57,930 nt of DNA, from NCBI GenBank assembly GCA_947259925.1, contig CAMYOG010000028.1, positions 1 to 57,930 of the forward strand. The letters run 5' to 3'. The notes beneath the pieces were generated by a model that was not told the DNA's origin, ran no database searches, and saw only the letters and a program-made list of their open reading frames with translations. Source of the DNA: Thermoanaerobaculia bacterium (GTDB taxonomy: Bacteria > Acidobacteriota > Thermoanaerobaculia > Multivoradales > JAHEKO01). This document shows positions 25,221 to 35,227 of this stretch, one piece after another; within the stretch, counting starts at the first letter, position 1, and every line of letters starts with the position of its first letter. Position numbers and translations under genes: made by a program.

Positions 25221-26387
25221 CTAGCGGAGCAGGTGCCGGGAGATCACCAGCCTCTGCATCTCCGAGGTGCCCTCGTAGATCGTCAGCACCCGCACGTCCC
25301 GGTAGAGGCGCGAGATCTCGTATTCGTCGCTGAAGCCGTTGCCGCCGTGTATCTGGAGCGACTCGTAGCAGGCGCGGTTGGCCGCCTCGCTGGCGAAGAC
25401 CTTGGCCTCCGACGCCAGCCGGCCGCCGTCCGGGCCGCCTTCGGCGAGCGCCGCGCATCGCGTCAGGACGCGGGCGGCCGCCAGGCTGGTCGCCATCTCG
25501 GCGAGCTTGAACTGGATCGCCTGATGGCGGGCGATCGGCACCCCGAACTGGACCCTCTCCTGGGCATAGGCGACCGCCAGGTCGAGCGCTCGCTGGTGGA
25601 CTCCGAGCGCCTGCGCGGCGATGCCGAGCCGCGAGTGATCGAGCGTGGCGAGCGCCATCTTGAAGCCGTTGCCGAGCTCGCCGAGCTGGTTGTCGCCACC
25701 GACCCGGCAATCCTCGAGAATGAGCGGCGCGGTGACCGAGGCGCGCAGGCCGAGCTTCTCCTCCGACTTGCCGATCGTCAGGCCGGGTGCGTCGGCCGGC
25801 ACCACGAAGGCGCTGATACCCCGCTTCCCTGCCTCCGGCTCGGTCCGCGCCATGACCACGAAGTACTTCGCCACGCCGGCGTTGGTGATCCACGCCTTTT
25901 CGCCGTTCAGCACCCAGGAGTCGCCGTCGCGCACCGCGCTAGTGGCGAGAGCGCCGGCGTCGCTTCCGGAGCCGGGCTCGGTCAGACCGAAGCCTCCGAG
26001 AGCGCCTCCGGCGAGCTCCGGCAGGATCCGACGCTTCAGCTCCTCGCTGCCGAAGGCGACGATTGGCCAGCAGCAGACCGAGTTGGTGACGCTCAGGGTG
26101 ACGGCCACCGACGGGCAGACGCGGGCGATCTCCTCGACCGCGACGACGTAGGAGAGGACGTCCATGCCGGCGCCGCCGTACGCCTCGGGAATCAGCGTGC
26201 CGAGCAGCCCGAGCTCACCCAGCTCGGCTACGACGTCGGCTGGAAAGCGATGCTCACGGTCGCGCTCCGCGACCCCGGGAGCGATCCGCTCCTCGGCGAA
26301 GCGCCGGAGCTCGTCGCGCAGCAGCTCTTGTTCTTCGGTCAGTCCGAAGCTGATCCCCTCGGTGACCGACTCGGCCGCGATCGTCAT
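25221..26387 (-). CDS. Acyl-CoA dehydrogenase
   Basis: A 388-residue FAD enzyme that makes the 2,3-double bond in acyl-CoA beta-oxidation. It has the family's helical N-domain, [15 protein letters not shown] and [16 protein letters not shown] at the flavin, [12 protein letters not shown], and the C-terminal [13 protein letters not shown] whose Glu is the catalytic base of short- and medium-chain enzymes. It ends the two-gene dehydrogenase pair, 12 bp after its paralogue. Chain-length preference cannot be read from sequence. Confidence 0.9.
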   Translation of the reverse strand: MTIAAESVTEGISFGLTEEQELLRDELRRFAEERIAPGVAERDREHRFPADVVAELGELGLLGTLIPEAYGGAGMDVLSYVVAVEEIARVCPSVAVTLSVTNSVCCWPIVAFGSEELKRRILPELAGGALGGFGLTEPGSGSDAGALATSAVRDGDSWVLNGEKAWITNAGVAKYFVVMARTEPEAGKRGISAFVVPADAPGLTIGKSEEKLGLRASVTAPLILEDCRVGGDNQLGELGNGFKMALATLDHSRLGIAAQALGVHQRALDLAVAYAQERVQFGVPIARHQAIQFKLAEMATSLAAARVLTRCAALAEGGPDGGRLASEAKVFASEAANRACYESLQIHGGNGFSDEYEISRLYRDVRVLTIYEGTSEMQRLVISRHLLR

Positions 26388-26399
26388 GAGACCGCCGGG

Positions 26400-27545
26400 C
26401 TAGGCGTCCCTCAGGACCTGGCTGGCGATCACCAGCTTCTGGATCTCGCTGGTCCCTTCGTAGATCTCGGTGATTCGCGCGTCGCGGAAGTAGCGCTCGA
26501 CGTTGTACTCACGGGTGTAGCCGTAGCCACCGTGGATCTGGAGCGCCTTGCTGGTGACCCGCTGCGCCATCTCCGAGGTGAACAGCTTGGCCTGGGCCGC
26601 CTCCAGCGTGTAGCGCTTCTTGTTGTCCTTGGTCCAAGCGGCCTTCCAGGTGAGGAAGCGGGCCGCGTCGATCTCGGTTGCCATGTCGGCCAGATAGAAC
26701 TGGATCGCCTGGAAGCTCGAGATCGGCCGCCCGAACTGCTCGCGCTCCTTCGAATAGGCGAGCGCCTCGTCGAACGCGCCCTGAGCGATGCCGACCGCCT
26801 GCGCGGCGATTCCGACACGGCCGCCGTCGAGGGTGGTCATCGCCACCCTGAAGCCCTGGCCCTCGTCTCCCAGCCGCTGGCTGGCGGGGACCCTCATGTC
26901 GGTAAACGCCAGCTCGGTGGTGCCCGACGCGTTGACGCCCAGCTTGTACTCGTGCTCGCCGCGGCTGAAACCGGGAATATCGCTCTGGACGATGAACGCC
27001 GTGATCCCTTTGTTGCCGGCCTCGGGGTCGGTCTTGGCGAAGACGATCGCGATGTCGGCGTCGGTACCGTTGGTGATGAAGACCTTGTTTCCGTTCAGGA
27101 CGTAGTCGTCGCCGTCGCGCACTGCGGTGGTGAGCAGGCCGCCGGCATCGCTGCCGGCGCCCGGCTCGGTGAGCGCGAAGCATCCCAGCTTCTGGCCGCT
27201 CGCCAGCGGCGTCAGGAACTCGCGCTTCTGCTCCTCGGAGCCGTACTTGTCGAGCGGATCGCAGACCAACGAGTTGTTGACCGACAGGATGACGCCACTG
27301 GTCGCGCAGACCCGGCTGATCTCCTCGATCACCACGCAGTACGAGATGGTGTCCATGGCCGCACCGCCGTACTCCTCGGGTACGCAGACGCCGGCCAGGC
27401 CGAGCTCGCCGGCCTGATCGTAGTAGGCGCGCGGGAAGATCCCCGTCTCGTCGATCTCCTTGGCGTTCGGCCTTACGACCTCTTCCGCGAACTGACGGAC
27501 CGTGTCCTTGAGCAGACGCTGCTCTTCGTTGAGCTTCACATGCAT
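26400..27545 (-). CDS. Acyl-CoA dehydrogenase (short/branched-chain type)
   Basis: A 381-residue paralogue of the next gene. It shows [54 protein letters not shown] and [14 protein letters not shown] with the catalytic Glu. The overall pattern resembles butyryl-CoA or short/branched-chain dehydrogenases. The ATG at 27545 opens the family-typical [18 protein letters not shown] and is preceded by GAGG; the frame upstream has no family match. A sigma-70-like promoter lies 64 bases upstream. With methylmalonyl-CoA mutase nearby, branched-chain acyl-CoA breakdown is a likely use. Confidence 0.92.
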   Translation of the reverse strand: MHVKLNEEQRLLKDTVRQFAEEVVRPNAKEIDETGIFPRAYYDQAGELGLAGVCVPEEYGGAAMDTISYCVVIEEISRVCATSGVILSVNNSLVCDPLDKYGSEEQKREFLTPLASGQKLGCFALTEPGAGSDAGGLLTTAVRDGDDYVLNGNKVFITNGTDADIAIVFAKTDPEAGNKGITAFIVQSDIPGFSRGEHEYKLGVNASGTTELAFTDMRVPASQRLGDEGQGFRVAMTTLDGGRVGIAAQAVGIAQGAFDEALAYSKEREQFGRPISSFQAIQFYLADMATEIDAARFLTWKAAWTKDNKKRYTLEAAQAKLFTSEMAQRVTSKALQIHGGYGYTREYNVERYFRDARITEIYEGTSEIQKLVIASQVLRDA

Positions 27546-27608
27546 TCGAGAAACCTCATGGATACGGCCCCCGCGGTCTGGATCGGCTGGGCCCGAAGGC
27601 AACCGAAA

Positions 27609-27638
27609 TCGTAGCAATCGCGGGGAAAGACGGTCAAC
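27609..27638 (-). promoter_or_regulatory. Sigma-70-type promoter of the acyl-CoA dehydrogenase pair
   Basis: Minus strand TTGACC (27633-27638) and TACGAT (27609-27614) with an 18-base spacer. The -10 context (attgcTAC..T) resembles that of the response-regulator promoter at 22930. It would give a ~55-base leader. Confidence 0.55.
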
Positions 27639-27675
27639 CGCCGCGGGCCGGAGCCGGCCTTTCTCGGCCCCCGAG

Positions 27676-28917
27676 CTAGGCGAAGCGGGCGGGGGTGAAG
27701 GGGCTCAGGTCTACGCTGGCGTCGTCTTCGAGGATCAGTTCGGCCATCGCCTTGCCGGTGCTCGGCGCGAGCGTCAGGCCGAGCATCTGATGGCCGGTGG
27801 CGACGTAGACGTTGTCGAGCGCCGGCAGCCGACCGAGGATCGGCAGGCCGTCGGGCGTGATCGGACGCATACCGACCCAGCGCTCGCGGGCGTCGCCGGC
27901 CAGGACGCCCGGGACCTCCCGCTCCGCGGCGCGCTCGAGCGCCTCGACCCGCCGCCGGTCGAGGTCCAGGTTGATCCCGGAGAGCTCCATCGTGCCGGCA
28001 ACCCGCAGGCAACCCTCGAACGGGGTGACGCCGACCATCGCGTCTCCGAGGTAGAGCGGACGGCGCAGCTCGACGTCGGGAGCCGTGACCGTCACGCTGT
28101 AGCCCTTGCCGGCCTGCAAGGGCAGGTCGGCGCCGAGCGCCCGGGAGAGCACGGCCGCCTCGGCGCCGGTGGCGATCAGGAAGGCGTCTGCCTCGACCGG
28201 TTCCCCGGCTTCGATCAGAGCCGCTCGCGCAGCTCGGCCGTCGAGCTCCAGCGACCCGACGCGGGCTCGGTCGCGGAGCTCGACCCCGTTTCCCGCCAGC
28301 GACGCGGCGGTACCGGCGCAGAGGCTCTCGGGGCGCACCGTGCGCTCCGAAGCGACGATCGCGCCGCAGCCGAGCTCGTGCGACAGCGACGGCTCCAGCT
28401 CGCGCAGCTCGGGGCTCTCCACCTCCTCGACCGGCCCGTAGCCGAACCGATCGAGCAGCTCGAGCTCATGCTCGAGCCCGCTCCGCTCGCGAAAGACCAT
28501 CAAGAGTCCGTCCTTCCGCCCTTCGAAACGCACTCCGTCCGCTGCCAGCTCGTCGTAGAGATCCATGGTCTCGGCACCGAGTCGAGCGAAGGCGCGCGCC
28601 CCCCGATCGAAGTCCGACCGGTTGCAGTGGCGCCAGAACGCCAGCAGCCAGGCCGTCATACCGGGTGCCGCCGAGGGGCGGATGTAGAGCGGGCTGTCCG
28701 ACCGGAGCATCCATACGAGCGACTTGAGGCGCAGCCCGGGCGCCGGCAGCGGCATCGAGATCGACGGCGTGATCCAGCCGGCGTTCCCAGACGAGCAGCC
28801 GTCGCCGATCCGGTCGCGCTCGATCACCACCACTTCGGCACCCCGCTTGCGCAGATGGTGCGCGCACAGGAGACCGATCACCCCGCCGCCGATCACGGCC
28901 ACTCGCATACGACCCAT
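27676..28917 (-). CDS. FAD-dependent D-amino-acid dehydrogenase-like oxidoreductase
   Basis: A 413-residue DAO/GMC-fold flavoprotein close to DadA. The Rossmann FAD motif VAVIGGGVIGLLCAHHLRKRG lies at residues 6-26, with VIERD at its end, SSGNAGWITPS and a C-terminal GMRPITPDGLPILGR followed by YVATGHQMLGLTLAP. DadA strips amino groups from D-amino acids into the quinone pool; glycine or proline-type oxidases share the fold, so the substrate is inferred. The ATG at 28917 follows AGGA; ATG 28908 is also possible. The stop is about 130 bases from the dehydrogenase start, in an otherwise empty gap apart from the promoter. Confidence 0.85.
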   Translation of the reverse strand: MGRMRVAVIGGGVIGLLCAHHLRKRGAEVVVIERDRIGDGCSSGNAGWITPSISMPLPAPGLRLKSLVWMLRSDSPLYIRPSAAPGMTAWLLAFWRHCNRSDFDRGARAFARLGAETMDLYDELAADGVRFEGRKDGLLMVFRERSGLEHELELLDRFGYGPVEEVESPELRELEPSLSHELGCGAIVASERTVRPESLCAGTAASLAGNGVELRDRARVGSLELDGRAARAALIEAGEPVEADAFLIATGAEAAVLSRALGADLPLQAGKGYSVTVTAPDVELRRPLYLGDAMVGVTPFEGCLRVAGTMELSGINLDLDRRRVEALERAAEREVPGVLAGDARERWVGMRPITPDGLPILGRLPALDNVYVATGHQMLGLTLAPSTGKAMAELILEDDASVDLSPFTPARFA

Positions 28918-28980
28918 CTTATTCCTGCGGCGCCGCGAAGCGGCTGGCGCGCGAGCCGGTTGTTGGTACAGAATCCGGCC

Positions 28981-29250
28981 ATGAGTATCGAGAGCGACCT
29001 CAGCTATACGCGCCAGGAGATCCTCGACTACCTGCCCGGCGGCTGGGTCCTGGCCGACCCGTACGCTGCCGGCGCCTGGGACGACGCGAGCCGGTGCTGG
29101 CAGGTCACCCTGCGCGATATCGCCGACGTCGACTGGCAGCTCCATGTCGACGGCAAGGCGGCGGCGAAGGCGGGCCGGATGGAAGCCCTGAAAGTAGCCG
29201 TCGACGAGCTCTATCGAACCGCGCTCGGCGCCCCCGGTCTGCTCGGCTAG
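28981..29250 (+). CDS. Small conserved-looking protein, unknown function
   Basis: An 89-residue acidic protein with no signal peptide. DYLPGGWVLADPY, WQVTLRDIADVDWQLHVDG and MEALKVAVDELYRTALG suggest a compact alpha-beta fold. I do not recognise it. The ATG at 28981 fits a possible leaderless start: TACAGAAT, -10 like, is 14 bases upstream and there is no Shine-Dalgarno. The final stop shares the tetranucleotide CTAG with the convergent pyrE stop. Coding character is supported by GC-rich third positions and the tight flanks, not by homology. Confidence 0.6.
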   Translation: MSIESDLSYTRQEILDYLPGGWVLADPYAAGAWDDASRCWQVTLRDIADVDWQLHVDGKAAAKAGRMEALKVAVDELYRTALGAPGLLG

Positions 29251-29820
29251 GCGCCGCGGCTCCCCGGCTTCTCCGCGTGCGAGCCCTGAGCGCAGAGCGG
29301 GCACTCGTCCGGGACGTAGCTCTCGAGCCCGAGCTTCAGGAGCGACTCGAGCGGCACCGCGAACCGACTGCCGCCGCCGCTCCGATCGATGATCGCACCG
29401 GCAGCCACCACCTCACCGCCCAGCCGCTCGACCACCTCGATCGCCTCGCGCGCCGAGCCGCCGGTGGTCACAACGTCCTCGACCACGGCGACGCGGCTGC
29501 CGGCCTCGATCTCGAAGCCGCGACGGAGAGTCATCTCGCCCGCGTGGCGCTCGGTGAACCGGAAGGGAACGCCGAGCGCCGCCGCCGTCTCATGGCCGAT
29601 CACCAGACCACCGAGGGCCGGTGAGACGATCGAGTCAGGGCGATGGGTGGCGAGTCGTTGCGCGAGCAGCGTGCCCGCCTCCCGGGCCCGCTCGGGAAGC
29701 TCCAGCAGGAGGGCGCACTGGACGTAGTGGCGGGCGTGACGGCCCGAGGACAGGACGAAGTGACCGCTCCGCAGGGCGCCGCTCGCGCGCAGCAGCTCCC
29801 GCAGGCGGTCGGCGGCGGCG

Positions 29821-29840
<20 letters not shown>
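29247..29840 (-). CDS. pyrE: Orotate phosphoribosyltransferase
   Basis: A 197-residue pyrimidine-synthesis enzyme joining orotate to PRPP. The PRPP loop VAVVEDVVTTGGSARE is intact, as are the N-terminal GHFVLSSGRHARHYVQ and the FRFTERHAGEMTLRRGF loop. A C-terminal CPLC pair is typical of one bacterial subgroup. The ATG at 29840 overlaps the NtrC-type regulator gene by 20 bp; a longer frame upstream is a shadow. Confidence 0.93.
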
Positions 29841-31206
<1,366 letters not shown>

Positions 31207-31220
31207 TCCCGGAGGTTAGG

Positions 31221-31280
31221 TGCCAGGCCTGCGAGATGCAAGTTGGCGGCTGCGCCAACTTGCATCCTGCAGGCCTGGCA
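31221..31280. repeat. Long inverted repeat upstream of the NtrC-type gene
   Basis: Arms of 28 bases (31221-31248 and 31253-31280) differ at only two positions and enclose a 4-base loop, GCTG. The gene before it (htrA) has its own smaller hairpin. The arms could make a REP-type palindrome, a processing site or a hairpin sequestering the ribosome-binding region of 31206. No T tract follows on either strand, so a plain terminator is unlikely. Confidence 0.75.
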
Positions 31281-31291
31281 TCAAAGGAGGT

Positions 31292-31317
31292 GGCCGGCCC
31301 CCTCTCGGGAGCCGGCC
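31292..31317 (-). terminator. Hairpin after htrA, possible terminator
   Basis: GGCCGGC (31292-31298) pairs with GCCGGCC (31311-31317) across 12 bases, which can form three more GC pairs. It sits 49 bases past the htrA stop. The trailing sequence on the minus strand is only weakly T-rich (CCTCCTTT), so it may attenuate rather than fully block transcription into the regulator gene. Confidence 0.45.
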
Positions 31318-31365
31318 GTGTGATGGTGAACCGAAGCAAGGGTTCGAGCCTGACGAGCAGGCGTA

Positions 31366-32886
31366 TTACTCGGGTACCCGTGGGAAGACGAACTGGGGCG
31401 GAATCTCGCGCCCGCCCGCGAAGCGGCGGATGTAGATCCTGAGCCGCGAGCCCGCGGGCGCCTCCCGGACCACGGCCTCGAACTCGTCGACGCTCGAGAC
31501 CTCGGTCGTGTTGACCTTGGTGATGACCGAGATGAACTGCCCGACCCGGACACCCTCGTCGTAGAGCGGGCTACGCGGAGAGACCGAGGTGATCCAGACT
31601 CCGTCCACCTCGTCCGGGATGCGGTGGGTCGCTCGGGTGTTGGGCGTCAGATCCTGATAGCGAAGCCCGAGCCACTCGATGCCACCCTCGGCCTCGTCGC
31701 TGTCGTCGTCGACGTCCTGGCCCTCGCCCGGGCGCTCGACCAGCCTCACGTCGACGTCGAGCAGCTCGTCGTCACGCTTGACGCCTAGTTTCACCGTGGC
31801 GTCCGGACCCTGCGCCGAGACGTAGTCGATCAGGTCGCGGGTGTTGCCGATCGGCTCGCCGTCGACGGTCAGGATCACGTCGCCCGGCAAGAGTCCGGCG
31901 AGATCGGCTGGCAGCCCCTCCTGGACGCTCTGTACCAAGGCGCCGTCGGTCGTCTGCAGGCTGTATGCCTCGGCAGCGGCCTGGTCCAGGTCGGTGACCC
32001 CGATGCCGAGGTATCCCCGGCTGACCTTACCGGTCTCCTTCAGCTGCGGCAGGATCCGCTTCAAAATATCGACCGGCACGGCGAAACCGATGTTCTCGGA
32101 GCCGAAGTTGATGGCGGTGTTGATGCCGACCACCTGTCCGCTCATGTTGATCAGCGGACCGCCCGAGTTGCCGAAGTTGATCGCCGCGTCGGTCTGAATG
32201 AAGTTCTCGAACGACTGGGTCTCCTGGCTGATGTTGATCCGCCGGTTCTTGGCGCTCACCACGCCGACCGTGACCGTGTCCTCGAGACCGAGCGGGCTGC
32301 CCACCGCCATCACCCACTCGCCGACCCGCAGCCCCTGGCTGTCACCCAACGGCAGATAGGACATGCCGCCGCCTTTGGGCGGATCGATCTTCAGCAGCGC
32401 CAGATCGGTCGCCGGGTCGGTGCCCCGCACCTCGGCCTCGTACTCCTCTTCGCCGAGGTGGATGATGATCTCGTCGGCGCCGCGAACGACATGGTTGTTG
32501 GTCACGATCAGGCCGTCGGCGCTGATGACAAATCCGCTGCCGCCCGATTCGGAGCGGAACTCCTGCTCCTCCTCAGGCTCGTCGCCCCGCCGGCGCGGGC
32601 CGAAGAAGAATTCGAACGGATCTCCAGCACGCGAGCGCGAGCTCGCGAAGGAGTGGGTCTCCACCGAGACCACTCCGGCGGAGACCTGATCGACCAGATC
32701 CGCCAGGCTCGGGAGACCCGTAACCACCGTGGTCGCCGCCTCTTGCGGCGCCGGCGCCGGTGCGGGCTCGGGTGCGCCGACTCCCGGCGCCGTGAAGTCC
32801 AGGCTACCGGCCAGCACCATGCCGAAGACGACGGCTCCGAAAACCAGTAGCAGGGTCAGGGGTCGGCGGCGCGGCTGGTTGGTCAT
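31366..32886 (-). CDS. HtrA/DegP-family periplasmic serine protease, membrane-anchored
   Basis: A 506-residue protease-chaperone for misfolded envelope proteins. A single N-terminal hydrophobic anchor (about residues 9-29) is followed by a Pro/Ala-rich spacer. The trypsin-like domain has the triad H132 (TNNHVV), D161 (TDLALLKID) and S241 (GNSGGPL). Two PDZ domains follow, at about 280-370 and 410-500; the first is clear (YLGIGVTDL, LVQSVQEGLPADLAGLLPGD). A Glu/Arg loop at ~97-110 is a long surface insertion, FGPRRRGDEPEEEQEF. The ATG at 32886 follows AGGAG; the frame upstream is a shadow. Expression likely depends on sigma-54. Confidence 0.93.
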   Translation of the reverse strand: MTNQPRRRPLTLLLVFGAVVFGMVLAGSLDFTAPGVGAPEPAPAPAPQEAATTVVTGLPSLADLVDQVSAGVVSVETHSFASSRSRAGDPFEFFFGPRRRGDEPEEEQEFRSESGGSGFVISADGLIVTNNHVVRGADEIIIHLGEEEYEAEVRGTDPATDLALLKIDPPKGGGMSYLPLGDSQGLRVGEWVMAVGSPLGLEDTVTVGVVSAKNRRINISQETQSFENFIQTDAAINFGNSGGPLINMSGQVVGINTAINFGSENIGFAVPVDILKRILPQLKETGKVSRGYLGIGVTDLDQAAAEAYSLQTTDGALVQSVQEGLPADLAGLLPGDVILTVDGEPIGNTRDLIDYVSAQGPDATVKLGVKRDDELLDVDVRLVERPGEGQDVDDDSDEAEGGIEWLGLRYQDLTPNTRATHRIPDEVDGVWITSVSPRSPLYDEGVRVGQFISVITKVNTTEVSSVDEFEAVVREAPAGSRLRIYIRRFAGGREIPPQFVFPRVPE

Positions 32887-32953
32887 GGTCGGGTTCGAGC
32901 TCCTATGGCTTACAGGCGGTTCGTCTAACGTTGTACCTGCTCGCAGTCCATTA

Positions 32954-32969
32954 AGCAAGTGCCTTGCCA
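32954..32969 (-). promoter_or_regulatory. Sigma-54 promoter of htrA
   Basis: On the minus strand TGGCAAG (32963-32969), four bases, then TTGCT (32954-32958) matches the TGGCACG-N4-TTGCW consensus with one mismatch and the essential GG-N10-GC spacing. The start point would fall near 32943, giving a ~57-base leader before the ATG at 32886, with AGGAG in the leader. Confidence 0.7.
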
Positions 32970-33039
32970 GCATACGGAGGGTCCAGGGGCCGGGTTTCGG
33001 CCCGTGTTGCGCCCGACACGTCCCGCCAGCGGCCGAACT

Positions 33040-33054
33040 CTGCCAATATGGCAG
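33040..33054. promoter_or_regulatory. Dyad between htrA and rimP promoters
   Basis: CTGCCA-ATA-TGGCAG is a perfect 15-base inverted repeat, 25 bases upstream of the rimP -35 box and ~70 bases upstream of the sigma-54 promoter. It is a candidate operator; no known regulator is recognised for it. Confidence 0.4.
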
Positions 33055-33078
33055 GGTCTCGAGCCGCCCGGTATCGTC

Positions 33079-33107
33079 TTGAACGCGCGCGGAGCGTGAC
33101 CTATAAT
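33079..33107 (+). promoter_or_regulatory. Strong sigma-70 promoter of the rimP-nusA-infB operon
   Basis: TTGAAC (33079-33084), 17-base spacer, and a perfect TATAAT (33102-33107). Transcription should start near 33114. It is the best consensus promoter in the window and precedes a hairpin with seven T residues 30-50 bases on. Confidence 0.8.
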
Positions 33108-33136
33108 CTGCGGGCTCACGTCTGACGACGTAGGAG

Positions 33137-33163
33137 AGTGGGCGGTGGGCGCCCACTTTTTTT
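33137..33163 (+). terminator. Intrinsic terminator/attenuator in the rimP leader
   Basis: AGTGGGCG (33137-33144) pairs perfectly with CGCCCACT (33150-33157), followed by a run of seven T (33157-33163). It lies about 25-50 bases after the promoter start and 37 bases before rimP, so most transcripts should end as a ~50-nt RNA unless read-through occurs. A preceding small hairpin (ACGTC-TGAC-GACGT, near 33118-33131) may form part of the switch. Confidence 0.75.
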
Positions 33164-33199
33164 ATTGCCTGGAGAGCGTCGGCAAGAGCATCATGGACA

Positions 33200-33670
33200 A
33201 TGGAAATGACCGCGGAGATGTTGGAGGAGAAGCTGCGTCAGGAGCTCGAGGCCGCGGCTGCCCGCTCCGGATGCGAGCTATTGGATGTAAACTTCGGGGG
33301 CGGCGTCCTCCGCGTGGTTCTCGACCGCGAAGAAGGGGTGACGCTGCAGGATTGCGAGACCGTTTCGCGGGAGCTCTCGGCTCTTCTCGACGTCGAGGAC
33401 TTCGGTGCGGGACGGTACACGTTGGAGGTCTCCTCACCCGGATTGGATCGTCCGCTCTTCGGTCTTCGGGACTACGAACGCTTCGCCGGCAGCCTGGCGA
33501 GGGTCACCTGGAGGGGAGAGGCTGGCAAGCGCACCGATCTGCTGAGACTGGAGGGCGTGGCGCGAGGAGACGAGGACCCGGCGATCGTGGTCAGCGATAC
33601 CGAGACCTCGGAACGACACGAGATCGCGTTCGCGCTGATCGAAGCGGCGCGGTTGGAACCTGAATTCTAG
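33200..33670 (+). CDS. rimP: Ribosome maturation factor RimP
   Basis: A 156-residue factor for 30S subunit assembly. It shows LRVVLDREEGVTLQDCETVSRELSALLD, YTLEVSSPGLDRPL and a C-terminal SH3-like domain ending AARLEPEF. The ATG at 33200 (or the next at 33206) is used; no strong Shine-Dalgarno is visible. It leads the rimP-nusA-infB operon, 12 bp before nusA, and its mRNA begins with a promoter-proximal terminator, so NusA or read-through could set the operon's output. Confidence 0.92.
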   Translation: MEMTAEMLEEKLRQELEAAAARSGCELLDVNFGGGVLRVVLDREEGVTLQDCETVSRELSALLDVEDFGAGRYTLEVSSPGLDRPLFGLRDYERFAGSLARVTWRGEAGKRTDLLRLEGVARGDEDPAIVVSDTETSERHEIAFALIEAARLEPEF

Positions 33671-33682
33671 GACGTAGGGAAG

Positions 33683-35200
33683 ATGGCACAGACACTGGCA
33701 CCCGAGTTCAATCTCGACGAACTGCTGCAGCAAGCGGCCCGCGAAAAGGACATCGATATCGATCGGTGGATCTCGGCGTTGGAAGACGCCATGGCATCCG
33801 CCGCCAAGAAGCAGCATCGGATCAAGGCCCCGGTACGCGCGGTCCTGGATCGCGCCACCGGCAAGTTCGAGGCGTTCATCGTCAAGCAGGTGGTCGAAGA
33901 GGTCGAGGACCCACTCGCCGAGTGGACGGTCGAGGAGGCGCAGGACGAGAAGCCGGGCGCCGTGGCCGGCGAAGAGATCCAGATCCCGATCTCCACCGAG
34001 GGTCTCGGCCGGATCGCGGCCCAGTCGGCGAAGCAGGTTCTCTACCAGCGGGTCCGCGAGGCCGAGCGCGAGAAGGTCTACAACGAGTTCATCGACCGCT
34101 CCGGCGAGGTCGTCAACGGCACTGTCAAGCGCTTCGAGCGCGGCGAGATCATCGTCGACCTCGGGCGGACGGAGGCAGTGGTTCCACGCAGCGAGCAGGC
34201 CCGTCACGAGCGCTACAGCCAGGGCGAGCGGATCCGGGCGGTGATCATCGAGGTCCACAAGCAGCCGAAGGGCCCGCAGATCGTCCTCTCGCGCACCGAC
34301 CCGCGGCTGCTGGTCAAGCTCTTCGAGATGGAGGTGCCGGAGATCTTCGACGGCACGGTCCAGATCAAGGCGGCGGTCCGGGCTCCCGGCGAGCGCGCCA
34401 AGGTCGCGGTCTTCAGCCGCGAGCGGGACGTCGACCCGGTCGGCGCCTGCGTCGGCATGAAGGGCTCACGCGTGCAGTCGATCATTCGCGAGCTGCGCGG
34501 TGAGAAGATCGACATCATCGAGTTCAGCGACGATCTCGTCACCTTCGCCCAGAGCGCCCTCGCCCCGGCCCGGATCACGCGCGTCTCGGTGACCCATCAG
34601 AGCGACATCCCCCACCTCGACGTGATCGTCGAGGACGAGCAGCTTTCGCTCGCGATCGGCAAGCGCGGTCAGAACGTGCGCCTCGCCGCCGAGCTACTGC
34701 ACTCCAAGATCGACATCAAGAGCGAGAGCGACGTCAAGGACGAGGTCGCCGACGCGCTCGCCAAGATGCTGCAGACGGCGATGGACGAGGAGACAGCGTC
34801 GGCCGAGCCGATCCGCTTCGACATCGCCGCGGCGCCCGGCGTCGGCGCCAAGACCGCCGCGATCATGACCGAAGCGGGCTACGGCGATCTCGACAAGCTG
34901 CTCGCCACCCCGGCCGAGGAGCTCGAGGCGGTCGAAGGCGTGGGTCCGAAGACCGCGCGCGCGATTCTCGAGTGGGCCGCGCAGTTCGAGACCGGCGCCA
35001 CCGCGAGCGAGTCCGAGGAGATCGCCGAGGAGGGGGCTGCTGGCGAGGCGACCATGGACGACGGTGACTTCATGGCCGCCCTGAGCAAGGCGCTTCAGGA
35101 AGCGGAGGGGCCGGAAGCGAGCGAGTCGCCTGGCGATTCCCCCGACGACGAGCCGGAGGCGGAGGCCACCCAACCAGAGAGCGACGAAGCGGAAAGCTAG
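33683..35200 (+). CDS. nusA: Transcription termination/antitermination factor NusA
   Basis: A 505-residue RNA-polymerase-binding factor. The N-domain begins near FNLDELLQQAAREKDID. An S1 domain covers GTVKRFERGEIIVDLGRTEAVVP, and KH1/KH2 include VGACVGMKGSRVQSIIREL and LAIGKRGQNVRLAAEL. The C-terminal part has helix-hairpin-helix repeats (APGVGAKTAAIM, VEGVGPKTARAILEW) and a long acidic tail of about 60 residues. It sits second in the operon; hence it could act on the leader terminator of its own transcript. Confidence 0.95.
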   Translation: MAQTLAPEFNLDELLQQAAREKDIDIDRWISALEDAMASAAKKQHRIKAPVRAVLDRATGKFEAFIVKQVVEEVEDPLAEWTVEEAQDEKPGAVAGEEIQIPISTEGLGRIAAQSAKQVLYQRVREAEREKVYNEFIDRSGEVVNGTVKRFERGEIIVDLGRTEAVVPRSEQARHERYSQGERIRAVIIEVHKQPKGPQIVLSRTDPRLLVKLFEMEVPEIFDGTVQIKAAVRAPGERAKVAVFSRERDVDPVGACVGMKGSRVQSIIRELRGEKIDIIEFSDDLVTFAQSALAPARITRVSVTHQSDIPHLDVIVEDEQLSLAIGKRGQNVRLAAELLHSKIDIKSESDVKDEVADALAKMLQTAMDEETASAEPIRFDIAAAPGVGAKTAAIMTEAGYGDLDKLLATPAEELEAVEGVGPKTARAILEWAAQFETGATASESEEIAEEGAAGEATMDDGDFMAALSKALQEAEGPEASESPGDSPDDEPEAEATQPESDEAES

Positions 35201-35227
35201 GCGCGAGCAAGGAGTATCAGCAACACC

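Larger units (their letters stand above)
32887..33199. other. Divergent control region between htrA and rimP
   Basis: This 313-base gap contains no gene. From left to right it holds the htrA leader, a sigma-54 promoter on the minus strand, a GC-rich stretch, a dyad at 33040-33054, a sigma-70 promoter on the plus strand and a terminator hairpin before rimP. The stretch 32970-33039 shows nothing I can name and could hold enhancer sites for an NtrC-type activator. Confidence 0.7.

Noticed and set aside
25233..27614. 793-codon plus-strand ORF across both acyl-CoA dehydrogenase genes.
   Set aside because: Spans two well-defined genes on the other strand and their gap; a classic GC-rich antisense artefact.
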